51,155 bases of DNA, taken from assembly GCA_025529335.1 (NCBI GenBank), contig JAMYHX010000304.1:1-51155 (forward strand), read 5' to 3'. The notes under the pieces are model-generated. The model was not told the origin of the DNA, did no database searches, and was given only the letters and a program-made list of their open reading frames with translations. Source of the DNA: Rhizopus sp. PT2906. Its lineage: Eukaryota; Mucoromycota; Mucoromycetes; Mucorales; Rhizopodaceae. The translations under genes were made by a program, and so were the position numbers. This document shows, piece by piece, positions 14,601 through 24,803 of this stretch; position 1 is the stretch's first letter, and the number at the start of each line of letters is the position of its first letter.

Positions 14601-17420
14601 TGAATTATTTAGAAATTACAGGATATAGAAATCTTAAAGAGGTGCTAACTGTAACTGCTGAGCAGGTAAGTACTGCATTAAATAATTGCAAGTATTTCTA
14701 TCTTAATCACATTCTTTGTAGGATACTCTGTACACTAATTGTTTATGGAAACTTGGAAAATATTGTGATGAGTCCCTAAGTAGAGTGGGTACTTCTTCAA
14801 TGATTCAATCTGCTGTCGAACCGATAGAATATAGTAAAGTTGTTATCGATAGCTATATGAAAGCTATGGATAGAGGTCATAAGCGTGCAGCCGAAAGATT
14901 CCCTCGTATCTTGGAACTCGTTGAATTATATCCAGAAATAGGCTCAAGCTTTGTAGAGTGTGTAAGTAGTTGAATGAAGTTAGGTTATGTAAATCGATGC
15001 TGATATGATCATTCTAGTCTGAAAACTTTGGCTCAACATGGTTGTACATTAGATGGATCCCTCAGATGGTGTCCATCTTGGATTTACCAATAGCTAAATA
15101 TATGTATCCTGTCATCAAAACTATGGCTGAAAATTACCCCAAGGCACTTTATTACCCTTTCCACATCAGCTACGAGCATTATAGGCTGGTTGATAACAAG
15201 CTTTCTGAAGAAAACAGAAAGTATATTGAAGAAATTAAAGCCTTGATTAGATCACCTATCATGGAAGAGTTTTGTACTGAACTGAGGCGCCTCACAAACC
15301 CTGAACATATCGTAAAGGACTTTATTGACTTTTTACAGGTATTGGCAATAAGCCATCTATAGACTATTCATATTAATATTGAGCCTCTCTTCATAGTCCA
15401 TTATTGCTAATGAAAATGTCACTGAAGACTACATCCAAGAATTGTATCAAAGCTTTAGCCAACTTTTACTGAATCCATATAGCAGCAAACTTGGAAGTAT
15501 TCCAAAGGCATTTGCACAAAAGCATGGTTCTCACTTGATAGAAATTATGGGAAGAAATGGAGCAAAGCTAAAGAATTTGAATCGTGACATCTTGAAAAAA
15601 CTTGCAGCGTATGTAGACGATGTGATCATGAAGCAAAAGCCTTCTTCAAGATCTGGGGCTGATTTGCTAAAATCATATTCACCTTGGCTAGCTTCGTTCA
15701 AGAGTAGTGAATTTGAGGAGGTAACATCAAGATCCAAAATGAATTTTCAGCTTTCTTATCCTTTTTACATTAGCAACTCGAAGTCCCTGGTCAATATAAC
15801 GGTTTAAGTAAACCCCATCCAGAATTACATGCCAAGGTAGCAAGCATTGATGGTAGAGTGTTGGTGATGTCTTCTATTAGAAAGCCCAAAAGAATTCGCA
15901 TATATGGCACTGATGAAAAAGAGTATCTATTTCTGGTAAAAGGAGGTGAGGACCTTCGTCTTGATCAGCGTATCGAACAGGTGTTCACTGTGATGAACGA
16001 TATGGTTTCAAAAAACTCATTTTGTTCATCACAAAACATCCAAATTTCAACATATAACGTAAGTGTGCTTTAAATATATAGTTTATACTGAATATACGTG
16101 CATAGGTTATACCAATGACTACCAGTCTTGGATTAATTGAATGGGTTGATAATACAAAACCTCTTCGAGCCTGTATTGAAGAGCAAGTAGACACACCGGC
16201 GAGAATATCTCATATGCAAGACAAATACCGTTCTTGGATGGCTCAAAAGGGAGGAAAAGGAATACGTAAGTTTTAAATTGAAGAAGAATACACTAGATAA
16301 CACGTTTTGGCTATAGTTGGCTATCAAAAGGCTTTCTCATTACCTCGAGAACAAATAGCTGAGCATTACCGTGAAGTATCTGTGCTTGTTAAACGCACTC
16401 TTTTACGCGATTACCTGATGAAATTGGCGGCATCACCCGAAGCCTTTTTGTTCTTAAGAAAGGACTTTGCCCATAGTTTAGCTTGTATATCTATTTTTGG
16501 ATATATCCTTGGTATAGGTGATAGACATTTGGAGAACTTTTTACTGGACATGAAAAGGTAAAAAAAGTAGCAAGCCTATTTCCTAAGGCGTGATATTAAC
16601 AAGTATATAGTGGCCGTTTGATTCCTATTGACTTTGGTCATGCATTTGGATCAGCAACTGAAATATTACCTATCCCTGAAATCGTTCCGTTCCGTTTAAC
16701 ACAGCAATTGGTTGGCGCTCTAGAACCATTAGGCGTATCTGGTATTTTGGAGATAGCTATGGTCAATGTGCTAGAGGGTATGTATAATAAGGATTTATTT
16801 GGTTCATATTGAAGTTAACTATGTTGTCAATACACTTAGCTATTCAAAACGATAAGGACTTGTTACTAAACATTATGGATATCTTTGTAAAGGAGCCATT
16901 ATTAGATTGGAAAAAGGCAGCAGTAAAACAAGCCAAGCATCAGAGTAAGAATATGCCGCTATTATTAAAAGGACAAGTTAATGATTGGTGTATTTTATAT
17001 AGAAACTGAGCGAGGCAGTAGTGTCTCTCGAGAAAACAGTTTGACTGAACCAAGTTCGTCTTCTTCAACCACAGATGAAATCAAATGGTATCCACAAAAG
17101 AAGCTAGAGATTGCCAAAAGAAAACTGGAAGGTGACAACCCTGTGGGTATGTATAACTCTATTGTTACCCAGCTATTACTAATGTGATCTCTTTTAAAAA
17201 AGATATTGTTGTGGATGAACTAACAAATGGTCATGCCAAATTCACATACTATGAGTCAGCATGTAAAGTTGCACAGGGAGAACGTACGGAAAACATTAGA
17301 GCAAAGTTACTTGGTAAACGTTGTGCAGATCCAAAAGAACAGGTTCAGTGCTTGATAGATCTAGCTACTGACCCTGCTGTTCTTGGCTTAATGTGGATTG
17401 GGTGGCAGTCTTTCTTGTAA
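2641..17420 (+). CDS. PRKDC: DNA-dependent protein kinase catalytic subunit (DNA-PKcs)
   Basis: Giant PI3K-related kinase, expected to act with Ku at DNA double-strand breaks in non-homologous end joining. Splicing 47 exons gives one frame of 4069 aa (human about 4128): HEAT repeats, FAT (about 2800-3500), PI3/4-kinase with FLVKGGEDLRLDQR (3683-3696), catalytic GDRHLEN (Asp3847, Asn3852), IDFGHAFGSAT (Asp3866), and FATC ending MWIGWQSFL. DNA-PKcs is preferred over TRRAP (pseudokinase), ATM or TOR because similarity to human DNA-PKcs runs along the whole length. Exons: 2641-2794, 2840-3015, 3065-3703, 3762-3818, 3868-4052, 4112-4368, 4425-5074, 5127-6696, 6742-7449, 7497-7768, 7823-7891, 7947-8105, 8162-8193, 8245-8476, 8535-8611, 8662-8865, 8923-9139, 9231-9691, 9755-9779, 9836-10357, 10491-10601, 10661-10885, 10932-11012, 11069-11443, 11497-11693, 11746-11959, 12011-12189, 12241-12431, 12485-12621, 12680-12902, 12955-13107, 13161-13387, 13436-13762, 13816-13916, 13965-14064, 14118-14372, 14423-14665, 14722-14961, 15018-15338, 15397-15720, 15774-16058, 16106-16265, 16317-16557, 16611-16777, 16840-16944, 17003-17146, 17203-17420. 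The least certain splices are near 9140-9230, 10358-10490 and 11694-11745. Confidence 0.96.
11945..12079 (+). other. TQ phosphosite cluster in DNA-PKcs (ABCDE-like)
   Basis: The end of exon 26 and the start of exon 27 encode FVPTQEK, then IRNTQRS and FTRTQTLAG, giving TQ threonines at residues 2619, 2636 and 2645. In human DNA-PKcs the corresponding segments are FVETQ, IRATQ and FTLTQT, which carry the autophosphorylated Thr2609, Thr2638 and Thr2647. Flanking residues and numbering also agree closely. Function is inferred from this alignment by eye. Confidence 0.8.
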
Positions 17421-18054
17421 ACCAAAGTAAAAAGCTCATCATTTTACTTATTATACTAGTAAAATAAAGGATATCGCTCCATCTATAGTGCCTTCATAGC
17501 ACATTTATATTCAGCATAATTGTAGTATAAGTTCTCACAGTGCAACATTATTCAAGCATTTGCTTCAGTGGGTGCGCAATTAAAAGTGTCAGATTCGAAT
17601 CCCAACAATCGGTTTACCAGTTATTAGATATACATTAAAAGCACAAAAGGTAGAAAAAAGGGAACATAGTCTTGACCTGATTCTAGCATGAATGAATTAA
17701 TATGCCTTGAAAGAAAAACAAACTATCAGAGCGTAGCACAAAAAAAATCTTGATACTTTTGTACTCCTCGTGTAACATCATAACCAAAGAACAATGCAGT
17801 TTTATTGAAGACTAATTTATTTTGGCATTAAAAAAATCATAAAGAAAGGCACACTGACATATTTTCTTATAACATTTTACTTGTTTGAAGAAAAGATTTA
17901 AAGTTTTTTCTTTTCTTTTGACAACAAAAGCGCTATCATAACCAAGAGTACAGAATATTCCGCTGCTATTTAAAGAAGCGCTAAATAACAAGAGGTACAT
18001 CTTTTTTTTTTCCTTCTTCCCTTTTTCTTATCGTAGACCAATGTATATAAATCC
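17421..18054. other. Intergenic spacer
   Basis: This is the 3' flank of DNA-PKcs and the promoter of the next gene. It is AT-rich with a T-run just before 18030. A TTCGAATCC-like string near 17590 recalls a tRNA B box, but no tRNA fold supports it. I see no coding sequence. Confidence 0.6.
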
Positions 18055-18839
18055 ATGAAGGTCCTTGTATTGGTTCTATCTACATTAGCTATATGCATTC
18101 ATTCAATATTATGTATTCAAAATGAATGCACTTTCCCGTGCTTGCATAATAATGAAGTATGTGAAGTAACGAGTGATTATTCTAGATGTGCAATCAAGAC
18201 AAACACAACAAGGTAAACATTTACCTGGTAATATTTCACCAGTCCAATCTAATCTGTACAACTCACAGGTGGATTCTGACGAGTGCAACATCGGTACCAG
18301 TTTTTGTAGGTAACACAACCGCACAGCTGGGAGAACCCTGCGAACGGCCACCTATCACCAATACAACAAGAACGTACGATCCATTCTACGGCAACTGTGC
18401 ACGGTTCCTGTACTGTGGCTTGTCTGGGATATGTATGCCTAAACTACACCATGGCGAGGTCTGTGAATCTTCAAGTCAATGTGTTCACAGACTGGTATGT
18501 GTCAACAGAACCTGTCAGTTTGTTTCGCCGTCGATAACCAGTAGCATTAATACAGTTCATATCATACTCTATACCTTGGGCACAGTAGTTATTATTGCCA
18601 TCATGCTGTGCATCTATATTAAGGCCAGACATATAAAGAATCAAAAGAGAGAGAGAGGCGGATCAAGCATGACCCAAACACAACCATTACCAACCGCAAC
18701 AGTATTGACTACGCCAGCGGGAAACCCTGTAAATCAGCATGCGGTTTCCAGAATATTAGAAGCCAATTTTAGTCGTGATGTTCCATCTGAACGACAATTA
18801 CATGACAAGTCCCAGGCACCGCCACCTTATTCTCCATAA
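18055..18839 (+). CDS. Cys-rich type I membrane protein with PPPY tail, 242 aa
   Basis: Two exons, 18055-18212 and 18269-18839. The first exon, starting MKVLVLVLSTLAICIHSILC, supplies a clear signal peptide and the first cysteines. The ectodomain is Cys-rich, with NxS/T glycosylation sites and paired-cysteine spacing (GEPCE..., CARFLYCGLSGIC, GEVCESSSQC) reminiscent of small disulfide-knot modules. A single membrane helix follows (about HIILYTLGTVVIIAIMLCIY), then a basic stop-transfer and a cytosolic tail of about 75 residues ending PPPYSP. The PPxY motif is the classical ligand of WW domains, as in Rsp5/NEDD4 ubiquitin ligases, so the tail may direct ubiquitin-dependent sorting. I recognise no named family; the function is unknown. 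Confidence 0.8.
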
Positions 18840-20203
18840 GGAAACGATACCCCCTTCTCATAATCTCTAGCGGTTCATCGAATCCTAAACGTTGATATCT
18901 TGTAGCCTTTTAAATAAAAATATTGTACAAGTAAATAAAGTAAAAGCGCTTCTTGCTGCAGTTTATATACATTGTTACTTGTAATAATACGGTATTTTTA
19001 CGATTTCTGTAACCGAGAAAAAAAGAGAGAGAAAGAGTAGTAAAATCAATTTATACAAACATTACAACATTTTTTTTCTTACAATATCTCGTTGAAGGCT
19101 TCTGAAGGTATATGTTGACCATTTTAATTTCTGTGTAGCCACTTTGACTAAATACAGGCCAGACAAACGCCTTGTTTTTCATGTACGGTTTGGTTTGTTC
19201 TGTTACTGTTATGGTTAAAGCTACCTACCGTACTGCAAATACAGGGATGGTCACTAGCTTATTCTAATTAATTCTTACCCTTTCAGTGCATATATCCATG
19301 GTTAATAAATCTATTACGGCGCCTATTCGTATTATTTGCCTTACAGTTATATGAAATTTTTGGACGTATACTTGCTACATCTATAGGTCTGATATCGCCA
19401 TATTAACAAATGCAACATTAACCTGATATCGCTTTCATCGCTGTCATCGCAGAAGAAAACAAACAGTATTATCGTACAGCAGCTTTCTGAAGAGTTCCAA
19501 AGATAATTGACGCTTGCTCTTAGTAACCTCAACAACAAGATACTGAACAGACCTCTTTTAGTACAAGCTATCAACACATCAGACCATGAGGTAGTACCTC
19601 TCGTCTGGAACATCATGGTCATTTTGAGTCTGCTATGTTAGCAAAAATACTCTCAAAAAGCCTTTCTTCATATTCTTCCTTTGCAACTCTCAATCCCTTG
19701 ATATCATCTTTCATTTCAGCTACCTCAGATGATGTGGAGATGGTGGAAAGAACAAAGGTTATTGAGCATTTCTTTACGACTGCTGTGCATTTGGAATATG
19801 GGCTAAATTTACCGGTCAAACGTATATTACGCGTTTCTCTCTGATGTTTCTGAGCCAGTTCTATACAAAATGAAATACAGATTTCAGAGATGTATTGTTT
19901 GTTTCATACTCTTCGCTTTTAGAAACAAATTTGCAAAGTAGCTTTTTCATTCTGTTGTTCTTAAGTTATGCATGAATGCATATTTGGTAAAAATAAAACA
20001 TGAATACATCAGCGTCATTTTAAGTCAAGATAGAAATCTCATGATTAAAAGTATTGACTCAGGCATAAAATAAGATCATTAGACAGTATCTGTCACTTCG
20101 TCTCCTTTGGTCAATAGAAACGATTTAGAATAGTCAAAGAATAAGATGAGAGCTTGTATTATTATTTTTTAATTCCACCTCTATTAATCAAAATGTTTAC
20201 TGT
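18840..20203. other. Long spacer with decayed coding traces
   Basis: This region lies between the 3' ends of two convergent genes. Most of it is AT-rich. The interval 19380-19860 retains protein-like minus-strand segments interrupted by stops (see the separate entry). I saw no RNA gene. Confidence 0.5.
19400..19860 (-). pseudogene. Decayed coding remnant
   Basis: On the minus strand about 80 codons (roughly 19858-19619) stay open and look protein-like, with a charged helical end (KGLRVAKEEYEERLFESIF). Immediately downstream another frame reads QYLVVEVTKSKRQLSLELF followed by scattered stops. No start codon, splice-consistent full gene or family could be established. A repetitive gene-family or transposon fragment is the simplest reading. 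Confidence 0.35.
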
Positions 20204-21517
20204 TTAGTATTTTTTTGGATTAGCCTCTCTTCGCCAAGCTGATGGATGCCTTAAATCCTCAATGACCCAGGGATGACGTTTGACTTGATCCAAGGTGATT
20301 CTCTTTTCTGGATCCTTCTCCAGCAGTTTAGATAGCAAATCTTTTAAATCATCCGATGTTTCAAACCCCACCTGGATTGCATCAGGAAACACGAGAGGAG
20401 TGTTCAGAATGACTTCGAATAGCTCATATTCGCTTGCAGCCGTGAATGGACATTGACCGTAAAGTAAACAGTAAAGAGTGACACCAGCTGCCCAGACATC
20501 AATTGCTTTTGTAATCTTCCAGAGATGCTGTGGACTGCAAAGTTCAGGAGCAAAGAAAGCCGGAGTACCAGCGGTTTCTTCTAGGTCCTTTTCGATGTCA
20601 TCGTCATAATGTGCATTGGGGCCAGCCAAACGTTCATTAAAGTAAGACACGCCAAAGTCGGATATTTTAACGCTCTTGTTGTCTTTGGTGTAAAGAAGAT
20701 TCGAGGGCTTGATATCGCGATGAATAATGCCTTGATAATGGACTAGAATATACTTTTAACATTAGATGACATGCCATGATTATAGCACTTACTGTAATCT
20801 AATCCACTGACAAGATCTCTGAATATTTGACGGGCTTGGCTTACAGATAGGGCAGGTTCGTCATCAGGCGTTCTCCAAACAATCTCGCCACCTTCCATAT
20901 ATTCTAAAACTGAAAAAGAGAGACATGAGTGACGACAGTAATAGAATATGCATAAATTCTTGTTTTACCCATATAGATTTTCTTGCTTGAGTAATCATCA
21001 ATGACTTCTTGCAGCCGAACAACGTGTGGATGAAAGCACTTTTGAAGGATGGCAATCTCCCTTCGAACCCTTTGTTCACCATCTGTATCTCTTGATTTCC
21101 TTAATGGTCCATAGCCTAACTGTCTTTTCCTTGACTGTTTGTCAACCACTTTAATTGCCTTAAAGTACGATGGTTGTTATTAAAAGTGTATCCTGTATGA
21201 TTTTGTATATATACCACGAGTTCACCCGTATCTAAATCTTGAGCCAGTTTGACTTTACCATGCATGCCTCTTCCAATCTCTCTGAGGATCATGTAGTTGT
21301 TTAGTATTTTATTCCCTGTGCCTGGATCATAATCTTTGTATGCTATATTTGACACCCGCACAGGTAGATGCTCTGGTGTTGATCTAAAAAAGTAAAACCA
21401 TTTTATAAGTGACTTTTTATTTGATGCCGTTGGTTCCGTGGGTTTCCATTGTTGTAAGTGTTGTCTAGGGACTAAGTTCTTTATGAGTGCGAATGTACTG
21501 TTGCTATTATTATGCAT
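20204..21517 (-). CDS. CaMKK/SNF1-activating-type serine/threonine kinase, 382 aa
   Basis: Four exons on the minus strand: 21215-21517, 20969-21158, 20793-20909 and 20204-20742. The kinase domain is complete: glycine loop IGRGMHGKVKLA, VAIK lysine (Lys104), HRDIKPSN (Asp213), DFG (Asp232) and the activation segment TAGTPAFFAPEL. The segment before the loop (YMILREIGRGMHGKV) and the short RP-type insert (GYGPLRKSRD) place it with CaMKK, fission-yeast Ssp1 and the yeast SNF1 activators Sak1/Tos3/Elm1. These phosphorylate the AMPK/SNF1 activation loop. The protein ends about 20 residues after the kinase domain, so it lacks the long C-terminal regulatory or calmodulin-binding tail of relatives. 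Its start lies 198 bp from the divergent RING gene. Confidence 0.9.
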
Positions 21518-21715
21518 TGAAAAAAATAATGAAAAAGAATAAAAGAAAGAACTAGGAAAACAATTGTTTATAAGGAATAAAAAAGGCATGATGCTTCGGG
21601 GTTTGAATGTGTTTCTATTGTCAATGGCAACTGTTTCTTTCCTGTGGTTTTTCTTTTTTTTTTTCTTGTTTTTATCTCGACTCCCTACCAAACTTCTTAA
21701 ATAGACAAGTCATTA

Positions 21716-22708
21716 ATGAAACTCCTCAAGTTATTATCCTTTTCTCTGTTCCCCTTTGCTTATGCGTCAACACATGTCACGGTAAATAAGGGAGCATAAA
21801 TTAAATTAAATAAAAGGCCGAACCATATCATGTAGATATCAAACGAGACTTTTCATGACCGTATAGCAGCATTTGGACCAAGAATATCTCCTAACGGAAA
21901 ATTAGGCTTTTTAGCAGAACCAGCCTCAGATCCAACAGGATGTAGTGTGGTTGAGCCACCGTGTACAGATTGGATCGCACTCGTCAGAAGAGGTGGATGC
22001 TCATTTATTAGTAAAGTACGAGCCATGCAAAAGAGTGGAGCAATAGCTGTCATTGTAGGTGACCCAGATAAAAGACAGTGGATTACTATGTGTGCTTCAG
22101 GTAAATTGAATAATTGCAAAGCCAATTGATTTTCATACACACTGTAAAATAGGTGACACATCAGATATTATAATTCCAAGTGTATTTTTAGCAGAAAGTG
22201 AATATAAAAGGATATTACATTTAACCCAGTTATTCAAATCACCTTTAATGACTATATTGCAACAAGAGCACGCAGAGATAATCAATTGGTAATGAAGTAA
22301 CGATTATGAAGTATTGAGGCTAATACCATAAGAAGGCCATTCGTCATTTTATTTTCCCCTTGCGCCATATTATTGATCACCTATGCATATTGTAAAGTTA
22401 GACAGGGAGTTAAAAGAAGAAGACAGCTATCGATTGTTTCAAATTTGGGTGTCAAATTGTATCATGATCAAAAAGAAGAAGAGTCTTGTTCGATTTGTTT
22501 ACAAGAATACAAAGAAAACGATTCGTTGCGTTTGTTACCATGCCAACATCAATTTCATAAAGATTGTATTGATGCTTGGTTGTTGACACAGAATGGATGG
22601 GTAAGTGAATATAGTTTCCATGTCTGCAAAAGCCTTATCCTCCTTTTTTTTTTTTTATTTCATCAGTGTCCTATTTGTAAACATGGCATAACATTATCAA
22701 GTGCGTAG
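21716..22708 (+). CDS. PA-TM-RING-H2 E3 ubiquitin ligase, 257 aa
   Basis: Five exons: 21716-21781, 21836-22100, 22153-22288, 22336-22600 and 22667-22708. Order of parts: signal peptide (MKLLKLLSFSLFPFAYA), a protease-associated luminal domain (WIALVRRGGCSFISKVRAMQ, then SGAIAVIVGD), one transmembrane helix (FVILFSPCAILLITYAY), and a RING-H2 finger beginning CSICLQEY, with its last Cys pair (CPIC) on the final exon. This is the RNF13/GRAIL/RMR layout: membrane E3 ligases of the endosome-vacuole system that ubiquitinate cargo. The acceptor at 22335 was chosen because it keeps Trp and avoids an in-frame stop. The short tail after the RING is unusual compared with animal relatives. Confidence 0.9.
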
Positions 22709-22760
22709 ATGTTGTAAATAAATTGTAAAATAGTGACGGCCAAAGATTATACTTATATGG

Positions 22761-22808
22761 GGATTAAGCTTAGGAGGCATGCCTCCCGTACACAATTAAT
22801 CTTAATCC
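22761..22808. repeat. Nested inverted repeat with 14-bp perfect palindrome
   Basis: GGATTAAG at 22761-22768 is matched by CTTAATCC at 22801-22808, and GGAGGCATGCCTCC at 22773-22786 is its own reverse complement. It lies 53 bp past the stop of the RING gene. It could form a hairpin in RNA or bind a dimeric factor; which one is unknown. Confidence 0.6.
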
Positions 22809-22848
22809 ATCTATGTTTGCCCACTTTTTCTTCTTTTTTATCCCTTCA

Positions 22849-23235
22849 ATGTCTTTCCATCTAGAAACACCTTCACTCTTATTTCCTTCATTATTTACTA
22901 AGCAACAGCAATCAACCATAGTGAGTCGATCGTTTTCTTTACCAAACTATAGCCACATTTATTATTATGACAAAGAAGACGAAAGTGAACTATCTAATGT
23001 CAGCGCTCGGCCCTATCAGAATCAATTAGCCTTACCTCCCAGGCATCAATTTCAATCATTACGTGATCTATCACAAAGAAAAGACCAAGATGAAGATGTT
23101 AGCAAGCCATCAATAGCCATTCGCGTATCTCTACCTATGACCTCTATAGCTGCTGCTTCAGTAGCAAAGTCAAGACGAATCAAATTAATCAAGGCTCAAA
23201 CGGAGCCTTTGATTAGACCACGTCGATCATTTTAA
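22849..23235 (+). CDS. Small hypothetical protein, 128 aa
   Basis: Uninterrupted frame. I prefer the Met at 22849 (MSFHLETPS); an upstream in-frame Met at 22813 adds a Phe-rich run that looks like leader. The protein is Ser- and Gln-rich, has an acidic stretch (DKEDESELS) and a basic C-terminus ending RPRRSF. No domain is recognised. It lies between the RING ligase gene and the HERP-like gene on the same strand. Coding status rests on frame length and composition only. Confidence 0.5.
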   Translation: MSFHLETPSLLFPSLFTKQQQSTIVSRSFSLPNYSHIYYYDKEDESELSNVSARPYQNQLALPPRHQFQSLRDLSQRKDQDEDVSKPSIAIRVSLPMTSIAAASVAKSRRIKLIKAQTEPLIRPRRSF

Positions 23236-23362
23236 TCACAAATAAACATTTTATTCTGCATTATCACTTCATTCTTTGCTTATGTAATTAATTATATCGA
23301 ATATCATTGGTCTACGTGGCTATAGTATTTCTGCCCTTTTCTTTATCCTTTTTATTCTCAAG

Positions 23363-24723
23363 ATGGATAGTTCAGAAAAGGACCTGATAGTTTGCATTCG
23401 TTCACCTTCATTAGAAGAAACATTGTCTGTCACAATTAGCCCAAATGCAACTATTTTAGATTTAAAGCAGGCTATTGAGCCCATTCACCCACATCATCCT
23501 AATAGTAGTGATCAACGTATCATCTACAGTGGGAGACTATTACAGGATACCGAAGTTATTGATACAGTCGTCAGCAAGGTAAACGATACCTTGTATTTGT
23601 TATATTTGAAATCTAAAAAACAATAATAGGCAAACAGTGATGTGGCACCCACTTTTCATTTAGTCGTTAAACCTTCTGTACGATCACTTAAAAAACAGAC
23701 ATCAACACAGTCAATACAATCCACCTCTCACGGCTCAAGTACTACCACTACTACCACTACTTCTACTGCTACAGCTACTTCCACCGATAGCACCAATGCA
23801 TTTACTGAAAATATCGCTACTGCCAATACACCTTTAACTACCAACCCTACAAACACTACTCAGCCGTTAGTTCAACCATTGTTACATAGTGGATATCACC
23901 TTGTTGCTATCAAGTAAGTTGAAAAGCTGTTTATAAAACAGTAAAGATAACCTCGACTCTTTTCGCTAGTGGACAATACTTTCTTGCACCCGTTCTTGTT
24001 CCTGCCAGTCAGCCAAACGTTCCACTTTCACATACCCACTTTATTACTAATCCCGCAGCAGCATATTCTCCTGTTTATCAACAGGTGTCTCAACCTCAGC
24101 CTCAAGCACAACCACTGCTCCAACAACAGCAACAGCCACAACAACAACAACAGCAACGAGAAAGGACCTTGGTTTTTCGTGCGCGCATTGATGCCCGACA
24201 GATCACTTCTATCTGGCTTATACTCAAGCTGGCAGTTGTTCTATTCATGGTCTGCCAAGGAGCAAGTTTGCAAAGGATTGTGATTTATCATCTGGCCGCT
24301 TTTGTATTCTTTCTATATCAAACAGGAAGATTAAGAGTTGTCGTTCGTCGAATTCGAAACCAAGGCATAATGAATGGCAGACCTCTCGCACAGACACCGC
24401 CTCGTCGTACAGAAGGTAAGCTCTGTTATTGTTATGTTAGCATCAACTGAATCATACCCTCCCTTTTTTTGACAGTTCCCCCTGCTGATAATGGTGCGCC
24501 CGATAGCACTCAACAAGACAATCATTTACCAGATAATCAACCCTCAGAAGGGTCTCCTCAGGAAACCAACCCCTCTTCATCCACTTCTCACGCCAACGCA
24601 CCATTGCAACAGCCCACGTTTTGGGATACATGTAAACGATGCATTGTCATTTTTGTTGCTTCCTTATGGCCAACCTATGGAAGAAATCCTCAGATTGCTC
24701 AAGCCTTTGATAACAATAATTAA
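23363..24723 (+). CDS. HERP-like ubiquitin-domain ER membrane protein, 397 aa
   Basis: Four exons: 23363-23578, 23630-23913, 23970-24415 and 24476-24723. The N-terminus is a ubiquitin-like fold (TILDLKQAIEPIHPHH ... QRIIYSGRLLQDTEVI). A Thr/Ser-rich and then Gln-rich linker follows, with CAA-type runs around 24120-24155. Next come two adjacent membrane segments (IWLILKLAVVLFMVCQGAS and IVIYHLAAFVFFLYQTG), and the protein ends with a conserved-looking FVASLWPTYG motif. This arrangement matches HERPUD/Usa1-type proteins, scaffolds of the HRD1 complex in ER-associated degradation. Assignment to the family is good; the exact yeast-equivalent role is inferred. It is convergent with the PTC7-like gene, with only 80 bp between stop codons. 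Confidence 0.85.
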
Positions 24724-24803
24724 AAATACCTCTTCTTCTGTACAGTAATAAGTGTTTTTTTATTTTACAAATACACATCAAAAAATAAATAAAGTCCTTT
24801 TTT

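Noticed and set aside
2641..17420. TRRAP/Tra1 as identity of the giant gene
   Set aside because: Catalytic Asp and DFG are present and the similarity, including the TQ cluster and the N-terminal HEAT region, follows DNA-PKcs.
17541..17625. tRNA-like B-box (AGATTCGAATCCC) with a TTCAGTGGG-like A-box
   Set aside because: The putative T-stem and acceptor arms do not pair and no anticodon arm forms, so it is not a tRNA gene.
18269..18320. Alternative reading VDSDECNIGTSFC after the first intron of the Cys-rich membrane protein
   Set aside because: It is an attractive EGF-like pattern, but it would need a 17-nt intron to continue. The other frame remains open to the end.
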